Part shown: positions 28,614-39,570 of the stretch, piece by piece | Numbering within the stretch: the first letter of the stretch is position 1 | Layout of the letters: every line of letters starts with the position of its first letter | Assembly: GCA_032718475.1 (NCBI GenBank) | Contig: JAUCBJ010004165.1 | Location: 1 to 39,570 of the forward strand | DNA from: Nemertoderma westbladi | Lineage: Eukaryota; Xenacoelomorpha; Nemertodermatida; Nemertodermatidae | DNA length: 39,570 nt | Reading direction: 5' to 3' | Made by a program: the position numbers and the translations under genes | Notes under the pieces: model-generated | What the model was told of the DNA's origin: nothing | Databases searched by the model: none | The model's input: the letters and a program-made list of their open reading frames with translations, nothing else

Positions 28614-31600
28614 CCGCGAGAACCGGGGAGGGGAGGGAGGGGGGAGACATCTAATCAAGGAATCCTATAGACAATTATAACCAGCCGCGAGAACTGGGGA
28701 GGGGAGGGAGACATCTAATCAAGGAATCCTATAGACAATTATAACCAGCCGCGAGAACCGGGGAGGGGAGGGAGACATCTAATCAAGGAATCCTATAGAC
28801 AATTATAACCAGCCGCGACAACTGGGGAGGGGAGGGAGACATCTAATCAAGGAATCCTATAGACAATTATAACCAGCCGCGAGAACCGGGGAGGGGAGGG
28901 AGACATCTAATCAAGGAATCCTATAGACTATTATAACCAGCCGCGAGAACTGGGGAGGGGAGGGAGACATCTAATCAAGGAATCCTATAGACAATTATAA
29001 CCAGCAGCAAGAACCGGGGAGGGGAGGGAGACATCTAATCAAGGAATCCTATAGACAATTATAACCAGCCGCGAGAACTGGGGAGGGGAGGGAGACATCT
29101 AATCAAGGAATCCTATAGACAATTATAACCAGCAGCAAGAACCGGGAGGGGGGGGGGGGGGGAGACATCTAATCAAGGAATCCTATAGACAATTATAACC
29201 AGCCGCGAGAACTGGGGAGGGGAGGGAGACATCTAATCAAGGAATCCTATAGACAATTATAACCAGCAGCAAGAACCGGGGAGGGGAGGGAGACATCTAA
29301 TCAAGGAATCCTATAGACAATTATAACCAGACGCGAGAACTGGGGAGGGGAGGGAGACATCTAATCAAGGAATCCTATAGACAATTATAACCAGCAGCAA
29401 GAAACGGGGAGGGGAGGGAGACATCTAATCAAGGAATCCTATAGACAATTATAACCAGCCGCGAGAACCGGGGAGGGGAGGGAGACATCTAATCAAGGAA
29501 TCCTATAGACAATTATAACCAGCCGCGAGAACTGGGGAGGGGAGGGAGACATCTAATCAAGGAATCCTATAGACAAGTATAACCAGCCGCGAGAACCGGG
29601 GAGGGGAGGGAGACATCTAATCAAGGAATCCTATAGACAATTATAACCAGCGGCGAGAACTGGAGAGGGGAGGGAGACATCTAATCAAGGAATCCTATAG
29701 ACTATTATAACCAGCGGCGAGAACTGGGGAGGGGAGGGAGACATCTAATCAAGGAATCCTATAGACAATTATAACCAGCCGCGAGAACCGGGGAGGGGAG
29801 GGAGGGGGGAGACATCTAATCAAGGAATCCTATAGACAATTATAACCAGCCGCGAGAACTCGGGAGTGGGGGGAGACATCTAATCAAGGAATCCTATAGA
29901 CAATTATAACCAGCCGCGAGAACTGGGAAGGGGAGGGAGACATCTAATCAAGGAATCCTATAGACAATTATAACCAGCCGCGAGAACTGGGAAGGGGAGG
30001 GAGACATCTAATCAAGGAATCCTATAGACAATTATAACCAGCGGCGAGAACCGGGGAGGGGAGGGAGACATCTAATCAAGGAATCCTACAGACAATTATA
30101 ACCAGCCGCGAGAACTGGGGAGGGGAGGGAGACATCTAATCAAGGAATCCTATAGACAATTATAACCAGCGGCGAGAACTGGGGAGGGGAGGGAGACATC
30201 TAATCAAGGAATCCTATAGACTATTATAACCAGCCGCGAGAACCGGGAGGGGAGGGAGGGGGGAGACATCTAATCAAGGAATCCTATAGACAATTATAAC
30301 CAGCGGCGAGAACTGGGGAGGGGAGGGAGACATCTAATCAAGGAATCCTATAGACAATTATAACCAGCCGCGAGAACCGGGAGGGGGGGGGGGGAGACAT
30401 CTAATCAAGGAATCCTATAGACAATTATAACCAGCCGCGAGAACCGAGGAGGGGAGGGAGACATCTAATCAAGGAATCCTATAGACAATTATAACCAGCC
30501 GCGAGAACCGAGGAGGGGAGGGAGACATCTAATCAAGGAATCCTATAGACAATTATAACCAGCCGCGAGAACCGGGGAGGGGAGGGAGACATCTAATCAA
30601 GGAATCCTATAGACAATTATAACCAGCCGCGAGAACCGGGGAGGGGAGGGAGACATCTAATCAAGGAATCCTATAGACAATTATAACCAGCGGCGAGAAC
30701 CGGGAGGGGGGGGGGGGGGGAGACATCTAATCAAGGAATCCTATAGACAATTATAACCAGCCGCGAGAACCGGGAGGGGGGGGAGACATCTAATCAAGGA
30801 ATCCTATAGACAATTATAACCAGCCGCGAGAACCGGGGAGGGGAGGGAGACATCTAATCAAGGAATCCTATAGACAATTATAACCAGCGGCGAGAACCGG
30901 GAGGGGGGGGGAGACATCTAATCAAGGAATCCTATAGACAATTATAACCAGCCGCGAGAACCGGGGAGGGGAGGGAGACATCTAATCAAGGAATCCTATA
31001 GACAATTATAACCAGCGGCGAGAACCGGGAGGGGGGGGGGGGGGGAGACATCTAATCAAGGAATCCTATAGACAATTATAACCAGCCGCGAGAACCGAGG
31101 AGGGGAGGGAGACATCTAATCAAGGAATCCTATAGACAATTATAACCAGCCGCGAGAACCGGGGAGGGGAGGGAGACATCTAATCAAGGAATCCTATAGA
31201 CAATTATAACCAGCGGCGAGAACCGGGAGGGGGGGGGAGACATCTAATCAAGGAATCCTATAGACAATTATAACCAGCCGCGAGAACCGGGAGGGGGGGG
31301 GGGGGAGACATCTAATCAAGGAATCCTATAGACAATTATAACCAGCCGCGAGAACTGGGGAGGGGAGGGAGACATCTAATCAAGGAATCCTATAGACAAT
31401 AACATCCTATAGACTATTATAACCAGCCGCGAGAACTCGGGAGTGGAGGGAGACATCTAATCAAGGAATCCTATAGACAATTATAACCAGCCGCGAGAAC
31501 TGGGGAGGGGAGGGAGACATCTAATCAAGGAATCCTATAGACAATTATAACCAGCCGCGAGAACCGGGGAGGGGAGGGAGACATCTAATCAAGGAATCCT

Positions 31601-32076
31601 ATAGACAATTATAACCAGCCGCGAGAACCGGGAGGGGGGGGGGGAGACATCTAATCAAGGAATCCTATAGACAATTATAACCAGCCGCGAGAACCGGGAG
31701 GGGGGGGGGGGGAGACATCTAATCAAGGAATCCTATAGACAATTATAACCAGACGCAAGAACTGGGGAGGGGAGGGAGACATCTAATCAAGGAATCCTAT
31801 AGACAATTATAACCAGCCGCGAGAACTGGGGAGGGGAGGGAGACATCTAATCAAGGAATCCTATAGACAATTATAACCAGCCGCGAGAACCGGGAGGGGG
31901 GGGGGGGGAGACATCTAATCAAGGAATCCTATAGACAATTATAACCAGCCGCGAGAACTGGGGAGGGGAGGGAGACATCTAATCAAGGAATCCTATAGAC
32001 AATTATAACCAGACGCGAGAACTGGGGAGGGGAGGGAGACATCTAATCAAGGAATCCTATAGACTATTATAACCAG

Positions 32077-32844
32077 CCGCGAGAACTCGGGAGTGGAGGG
32101 AGACATCTAATCAAGGAATCCTATAGACAATTATAACCAGCCGCGAGAACTGGGGAGGGGAGGGAGACATCTAATCAAGGAATCCTATAGACAATTATAA
32201 CCAGCCGCGAGAACTGGGGAGGGGAGGGAGACATCTAATCAAGGAATCCTATAGACTATTATAACCAGCCGCGAGAACTCGGGAGTGGAGGGAGACATCT
32301 AATCAAGGAATCCTATAGACAATTATAACCAGCCGCGAGAACTGGGGAGGGGAGGGAGACATCTAATCAAGGAATCCTATAGACAATTATAACCAGCCGC
32401 GAGAACTGGGGAGGGGAGGGAGACATCTAATCAAGGAATCCTATAGACTATTATAACCAGCCGCGAGTACTCGGGAGTGGAGGGAGACATCTAATCAAGG
32501 AATCCTATAGACAATTATAACCAGCCGCGAGAACTGGGGAGGGGAGGGAGACATCTAATCAAGGAATCCTATAGACAATTATAACCAGCCGCGAGAACTG
32601 GGGAGGGGAGGGAGACATCTAATCAAGGAATCCTATAGACTATTATAACCAGCCGCGAGAACTCGGGAGTGGAGGGAGACATCTAATCAAGGAATCCTAT
32701 AGACAATTATAACCAGCCGCGAGAACTGGGGAGGGGAGGGAGACATCTAATCAAGGAATCCTATAGACAATTATAACCAGCCGCGAGAACTGGGGAGGGG
32801 AGGGAGACATCTAATCAAGGAATCCTATAGACAATTATAACCAG
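32077..32844. repeat. Three-unit higher-order repeat, 192-bp period
   Basis: The ACTCGGGAGTGG variant unit, preceded by a CTATTAT unit, recurs at 32077, 32269, 32461 and 32653, exactly 192 bp apart, with two ACTGGGGAGG units between each. This shows local triplet amplification inside the array. Confidence 0.88.
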
Positions 32845-35800
32845 CCGCGAGAACTGGGGAGGGGAGGGAGACATCTAATCAAGGAATCCTATAGACAATT
32901 ATAACCAGCCGCGAGAACCGGGGAGTGGAGGGAGACATCTAATCAAGGAATCCTATAGACAATTATAACCAGCCGCGAGAACTGGGGAGGGGAGGGAGAC
33001 ATCTAATCAAGGAATCCTATAGACAATTATAACCAGCCGCGAGAACCGGGGAGGGGAGGGAGACATCTAATCAAGGAATCCTATAGACAATTATAACCAG
33101 CCGCGAGAACCGGGGAGGGGAGGGAGACATCTAATCAAGGAATCCTATAGACAATTATAACCAGCTGCGAGAACCGGGAGGGGGGGGGGGGGAGACATCT
33201 AATCAAGGAATCCTATAGACAATTATAACCAGCCGCGAGAACCGGGGAGGGGAGGGAGACATCTAATCAAGGAATCCTATAGACAATTATAACCAGCCGC
33301 GAGAACCGGGGAGGGGAGGGAGACATCTAATCAAGGAATCCTATAGACAATTATAACCAGCCGCGAGAACCGGGAGGGGGGGGGGGGGGGGGAGACATCT
33401 AATCAAGGAATCCTATAGACAATTATAACCAGCCGCGAGAACTGGGGAGGGGAGGGAGACATCTAATCAAGGAATCCTATAGACTATTATAACCAGCCGC
33501 GAGAACTCGGGAGTGGAGGGAGACATCTAATCAAGGAATCCTCTAGACAATTATAACCAGCCGCGAGAACCGGGGAGGGGAGGGAGACATCTAATCAAGG
33601 AATCCTATAGACAATTATAACCAGCCGCGAGAACCGGGGAGGGGAGGGATGGGGGAGACATCTAATCAAGGAATCCTATAGACAATTATAACCAGCGGCG
33701 AGAACTGGGGAGGGGAGGGAGACATCTAATCAAGGAATCCTATAGACAATTATAACCAGCCGCGAGAACTGGGGAGGGGAGGGAGACATCTAATCAAGGA
33801 ATCCTATAGACAATTATAACCAGCGGCGAGAACCGGGGGGGGGGGGAGACATCTAATCAAGGAATCCTATAGACTATTATAACCAGCCGCGAGAACTGGG
33901 GAGGGGAGGGAGACATCTAATCAAGGAATCCTATAGACAATTATAACCAGCCGCGAGAACTGGGGAGGGGAGGGAGACATCTAATCAAGGAATCCTATAG
34001 ACTATTATAACCAGCCGCGAGAACCGGGGAGTGGAGGGAGACATCTAATCAAGGAATCCTATATTCAATTATAACCAGCCGCGAGAACTGAGGAGGTGAG
34101 GGAGACATCTAATCAAGGAATCCTATAGACAATTATAACCAGCGGCGAGAACCGGGAGGGGGGGGGAGACATCTAATCAAGGAATCCTATAGACTATTAT
34201 AACCAGCCGCGAGAACTGGGGAGGGGAGGGAGACATCTAATCAAGGAATCCTATGGACTATTATAACCAGCCGCGAGACCTGGGGAGGGGAGGGAGACAT
34301 CTAATCAAGGAATCCTATAGACTATTATAACCAGCCGCGAGAACTGGGGAGGGGAGGGAGACATCTAATCAAGGAATCCTATGGACTATTATAACCAGCC
34401 GCGAGAACTGGGGAGGGGAGGGAGACATCTAATCAAGGAATCCTATAGACAATTATAACCAGCGGCAAGAACCGGGAGGGGGAGGGAGACATCTAATCAA
34501 GGAATCCTATAGACTATTATAACCAGCCGCGAGAACTGGGGAGGGGAGGGAGACATCTAATCAAGGAATCCTGTAGACTATTATAACCAGCCGCGAGAAC
34601 TGGGGAGGGGAGGGAGACATCTAATCAAGGAATCCTATAGACAATTATAACCAGCCGCGAGAACTGGGGAGGGGAGGGAGACATCTAATCAAGGAATCCT
34701 ATAGACTATTATAACCAGCCGCGAGAACTGGGGAGGGGTGGGAGACATCTAATCAAGGAATCCTATAGACAAATATAACCAGCCAGCGAGAACTGGAGAG
34801 GGGAGGGAGACATCTAATCAAGGAATCCTATAGACAATTATAACCAGCCGCGAGAACCGGGGAGGGGAGGGAGACATCTAATCAAGGAATCCTATAGACA
34901 ATTATAACCAGCCGCGAGAACCGGGGAGGGGAGGGAGACATCTAATCAAGGAATCCTATAGACAATTATAACCAGCCGCGAGAACCGGGAGGGGGGGGGG
35001 GGGGAGACATCTAATCAAGGAATCCTATAGACAATTATAACCAGCCGCGAGTACTCGGGAGTGGAGGGAGACATCTAATCAAGGAATCCTATAGACAATT
35101 ATAACCAGCCGCGAGAACTGGGGAGGGGAGGGAGACATCTAATCAAGGAATCCTATAGACAATTATAACCAGCCGCGAGAACTGGGGAGGGGAGGGAGAC
35201 ATCTAATCAAGGAATCCTATAGACTATTATAACCAGCCGCGAGAACTCGGGAGTGGAGGGAGACATCTAATCAAGGAATCCTATAGACAATTATAACCAG
35301 CCGCGAGAACTGGGGAGGGGAGGGAGACATCTAATCAAGGAATCCTATAGACAATTATAACCAGCCGCGAGAACTGGGGAGGGGAGGGAGACATCTAATC
35401 AAGGAATCCTATAGACAATTATAACCAGCCGCGAGAACTGGGGAGGGGAGGGAGACATCTAATCAAGGAATCCTATAGACAATTATAACCAGCCGCGAGA
35501 ACCGGGGAGTGGAGGGAGACATCTAATCAAGGAATCCTATAGACAATTATAACCAGCCGCGAGAACTGGGGAGGGGAGGGAGACATCTAATCAAGGAATC
35601 CTATAGACAATTATAACCAGCCGCGAGAACCGGGGAGGGGAGGGAGACATCTAATCAAGGAATCCTATAGACAATTATAACCAGCCGCGAGAACCGGGGA
35701 GGGGAGGGAGACATCTAATCAAGGAATCCTATAGACAATTATAACCAGCTGCGAGAACCGGGAGGGGGGGGGGGGAGACATCTAATCAAGGAATCCTATA

Positions 35801-37627
35801 GACAATTATAACCAGCCGCGAGAACCGGGGAGGGGAGGGAGACATCTAATCAAGGAATCCTATAGACAATTATAACCAGCCGCGAGAACCGGGGAGGGGA
35901 GGGAGACATCTAATCAAGGAATCCTATAGACAATTATAACCAGCCGCGAGAACCGGGAGGGGGGGGGGGGGGGGGGAGACATCTAATCAAGGAATCCTAT
36001 AGACAATTATAACCAGCCGCGAGAACTGGGGAGGGGAGGGAGACATCTAATCAAGGAATCCTATAGACTATTATAACCAGCCGCGAGAACTCGGGAGTGG
36101 AGGGAGACATCTAATCAAGGAATCCTCTAGACAATTATAACCAGCCGCGAGAACCGGGGAGGGGAGGGAGACATCTAATCAAGGAATCCTATAGACAATT
36201 ATAACCAGCCGCGAGAACCGGGGAGGGGAGGGATGGGGGAGACATCTAATCAAGGAATCCTATAGACAATTATAACCAGCGGCGAGAACTGGGGAGGGGA
36301 GGGAGACATCTAATCAAGGAATCCTATAGACAATTATAACCAGCCGCGAGAACTGGGGAGGGGAGGGAGACATCTAATCAAGGAATCCTATAGACAATTA
36401 TAACCAGCGGCGAGAACCGGGGGGGGGGGGAGACATCTAATCAAGGAATCCTATAGACTATTATAACCAGCCGCGAGAACTGGGGAGGGGAGGGAGACAT
36501 CTAATCAAGGAATCCTATAGACAATTATAACCAGCCGCGAGAACTGGGGAGGGGAGGGAGACATCTAATCAAGGAATCCTATAGACTATTATAACCAGCC
36601 GCGAGAACCGGGGAGTGGAGGGAGACATCTAATCAAGGAATCCTATATTCAATTATAACCAGCCGCGAGAACTGAGGAGGTGAGGGAGACATCTAATCAA
36701 GGAATCCTATAGACAATTATAACCAGCGGCGAGAACCGGGAGGGGGGGGGAGACATCTAATCAAGGAATCCTATAGACTATTATAACCAGCCGCGAGAAC
36801 TGGGGAGGGGAGGGAGACATCTAATCAAGGAATCCTATGGACTATTATAACCAGCCGCGAGACCTGGGGAGGGGAGGGAGACATCTAATCAAGGAATCCT
36901 ATAGACTATTATAACCAGCCGCGAGAACTGGGGAGGGGAGGGAGACATCTAATCAAGGAATCCTATGGACTATTATAACCAGCCGCGAGAACTGGGGAGG
37001 GGAGGGAGACATCTAATCAAGGAATCCTATAGACAATTATAACCAGCGGCAAGAACCGGGAGGGGGAGGGAGACATCTAATCAAGGAATCCTATAGACTA
37101 TTATAACCAGCCGCGAGAACTGGGGAGGGGAGGGAGACATCTAATCAAGGAATCCTGTAGACTATTATAACCAGCCGCGAGAACTGGGGAGGGGAGGGAG
37201 ACATCTAATCAAGGAATCCTATAGACAATTATAACCAGCCGCGAGAACTGGGGAGGGGAGGGAGACATCTAATCAAGGAATCCTATAGACTATTATAACC
37301 AGCCGCGAGAACTGGGGAGGGGTGGGAGACATCTAATCAAGGAATCCTATAGACAAATATAACCAGCCAGGAGAACTGGAGAGGGGAGGGAGACATCTAA
37401 TCAAGGAATCCTATAGACAATTATAACCAGCCGCGAGAACCGGGGAGGGGAGGGAGACATCTAATCAAGGAATCCTATAGACAATTATAACCAGCCGCGA
37501 GAACCGGGGAGGGGAGGGAGACATCTAATCAAGGAATCCTATAGACAATTATAACCAGCCGCGAGAACCGGGAGGGGGGGGGGGGGGAGACATCTAATCA
37601 AGGAATCCTATAGACAATTATAACCAG
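32461..37627. repeat. Two copies of a 2,584-bp higher-order repeat (about 40 units each)
   Basis: Rare variants recur at a constant offset of 2,584 bp: GAGTACTCGGG (32461/35045), CAGCTGCGAG (33165/35749), CCTCTAGAC (33541/36125), GGGATGGGGG (33650/36234), CCTGTAGAC (34571/37155) and GACAAATATAAC (34771/37355). Copy 1 is 32461-35044 and copy 2 is 35045-37627. A third start at 37628 matches for about one unit before diverging. Confidence 0.93.
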
Positions 37628-39570
37628 CCGCGAGAACTCGGGAGTGGAGGGAGACATCTAATCAAGGAATCCTATAGACAATTATAACCAGCCGCGAGAA
37701 CTCGGGAGGGGAGGGAGACATCTAATCAAGGAATCCTATAGACAATTATAACCAGCCGCGAGAACTGGGGAGGGGAGGGAGACATCTAATCAAGGAATCC
37801 TATAGACAATTATAACCAGCCGCGAGAACTGGGGAGGGGAGGGAGACATCTAATCAAGGAATCCTATAGACAATTATAACCAGCCGCGAGAACTGGGGAG
37901 GGGAGGGAGACATCTAATCAAGGAATCCTATAGACAATTATAACCAGCCGCGAGAACTGGGGAGGGGAGGGAGACATCTAATCAAGGAATCCTATAGACA
38001 ATTATAACCAGCCGCGAGAACTGGGGAGGGGAGGGAGACATCTAATCAAGGAATCCTATAGACAATTATAACCAGCCGCGAGAACTGGGGAGGGGAGGGA
38101 GACATCTAATCAAGGAATCCTATAGACAATTATAACCAGCCGCGAGAACCGGGGAGGGGAGGGAGACATCTAATCAAGGAATCCTATAGACAATTATAAC
38201 CAGCCGCGAGAACCGGGGAGGGGAGGGAGACATCTAATCAAGGAATCCTATAGACAATTATAACCAGCCGCGAGAACCGGGAGGGGGGGGGGAGACATCT
38301 AATCAAGGAATCCTATAGACAATTATAACCAGCCGCGAGAACTGGGGAGGGGAGGGAGACATCTAATCAAGGAATCCTATAGACAATTATAACCAGCCGC
38401 GAGAACTGGGGAGGGGAGGGAGACATCTAATCAAGGAATCCTATAGACAATTATAACCAGCCGCGAGAACTGGGGAGGGGAGGGAGACATCTAATCAAGG
38501 AATCCTATAGACAATTATAACCAGCCGCGAGAACTGGGGAGGGGAGGGAGACATCTAATCAAGGAATCCTATAGACTATTATAACCAGCCGCGAGAACTG
38601 GGGAGGGGAGGGAGACATCTAATCAAGGAATCCTATAGACAATTATAACCAGCCGCGAGAACCGGGAGGGGGAGGGAGACATCTAATCAAGGAATCCTAT
38701 TGACTATTATAACCAGCCGCGAGAACTGGGGAGGGGAGGGAGACATCTAATCAAGGAATCCTATAGACTATTATAACCAGCCGCGAGAACTGGGGAGGGG
38801 AGGGAGACATCTAATCAAGGAATCCTATAGACTATTATAACCAGCCGCGAGAACTGGGGAGGGGAGGGAGACATCTAATCAAGGAATCCTATAGACTATT
38901 ATAACCAGCCGCGAGAACTGGGGAGGAGGGGGGGGAGACATCTAATCAAGGAATCCTATAGACAATTATAACCAGCCGCGAGAACTGGGGAGGGGAGGGA
39001 GACATCTAATCAAGGAATCCTATAGACAATTATAACCAGCCGCGAGAACCGGGAGGGGGGGGGGAGACATCTAATCAAGGAATCCTATGGACTATTATAA
39101 GCAGCCGCGAGAACTGGGGAGGGGAGGGAGACATCTAATCAAGGAATCCTATAGACTATTATAACCAGCCGCGAGAACTGGGGAGGGGAGGGAGACATCT
39201 AATCAAGGAATCCTATAGACAATTATAACCAGCCGCGAGAACTGGGGAGGGGAGGGAGACATCTAATCAAGGAATCCTATAGACAATTATAACCAGCCGC
39301 GAGAACTGGGGAGGGGAGGGAGACATCTAATCAAGGAATCCTATAGACAATTATAACCAGCCGCGAGAACTGGGGAGGGGAGGGAGACATCTAATCAAGG
39401 AATCCTATAGACAATTATAACCAGCCGCGAGAACTGGGGAGGGGAGGGAGACATCTAATCAAGGAATCCTATAGACAATTATAACCAGCCGCGAGAACTG
39501 GGGAGGGGAGGGAGACATCTAATCAAGGAATCCTATAGACAATTATAACCAGCCGCGAGAACTGGGGAGG

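Larger units (their letters stand above)
27501..39570. repeat. G-rich 64-bp satellite array, about 188 units, continues past the window
   Basis: The unit, plus strand, is CCGCGAGAACTGGGGAGGGG, AGGGAGACATCTAATCAAGG, AATCCTATAGACAATTATAA, CCAG. The ACATCTAATCAAGGAATCCT core is almost invariant. Variation is concentrated at CCGCGAG/GGCGAG/AGCAAG, AACTGG/AACCGG/ACTCGG, CAATTAT/CTATTAT and the G tract, which expands to pure G runs of up to about 20. The array is interrupted only once noticeably (about 31398-31408, a partial unit giving AATAACATCCTATAGAC). Reading the complement, each unit is a pyrimidine tract ending CCCCAG. No open frame of note crosses the units, since 64 is not a multiple of three. 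Confidence 0.98.

Noticed and set aside
27501-39570. CRISPR array
   Set aside because: The window is eukaryotic, units are contiguous 64-mers without unique spacers, and no cas-like genes exist.

Overview
This is a piece of animal nuclear genome, probably from a marine invertebrate. Coding sequence is sparse and split into short exons with GT-AG splice sites. Introns are crowded with LINE retrotransposons, foldback DNA elements, tRNA-derived repeats and minisatellites. Short motifs such as TAGGCCTA and TACCGGTA recur, but I cannot name the phylum with confidence.

Three host genes are visible. (1) Positions 1-589, + strand: the last exon of an AidB/ACDH-11-type acyl-CoA dehydrogenase. (2) Positions 1007-16417, - strand: a syntenin (SDCBP-like) gene that I assembled from four short exons at 16417-16367, 8030-7818, 5694-5514 and 1181-1007. 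Their splice phases agree exactly, and together they encode the N-terminal LYPSL-bearing region and the first PDZ domain. The second PDZ domain is not in the window. (3) Positions 27037-27402, - strand: the last coding exon of a small protein with three canonical EF-hands.

Layout. 590-1006 is noncoding and holds a triple palindromic repeat. 1182-5513 is syntenin intron 3 and is almost filled by two minisatellites: 36-bp units at 1321-2232 and 63-bp units at 2469-5513. The 63-bp unit is a tandem duplication of the exon-3/intron-3 junction itself, so about 48 extra 5' splice-site copies lie between the real donor and the next exon. Intron 2 (5695-7817) holds two inverted tRNA-derived SINE copies and a dead LINE fragment. 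Intron 1 (8031-16366) holds an ACCGACA-rich foldback element and three alternately inverted copies of a ~1.9-kb unit, one of them interrupted by a hAT-like element with an 8-bp target duplication. Upstream of the syntenin start are a 1.17-kb inverted-repeat element built from CTACGCGTAG palindromes and a 0.95-kb foldback element with C/G runs.

18966-20878 is a 5'-truncated LINE with an uninterrupted reverse-transcriptase frame and a 12-bp target duplication. 21143-24500 is a second, longer but broken LINE with an APE endonuclease and RT. Both end in (TAG)n. From 27501 to the window end (over 12 kb) lies an array of about 188 G-rich 64-bp units with several levels of higher-order repeat, the largest 2,584 bp.

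The most unusual theme is the link between tandem repeats and splice signals. One array provably copies a 5' splice site. The other, on the strand of the EF-hand gene, repeats a pyrimidine-tract-plus-CAG sequence that looks like a 3' splice site.
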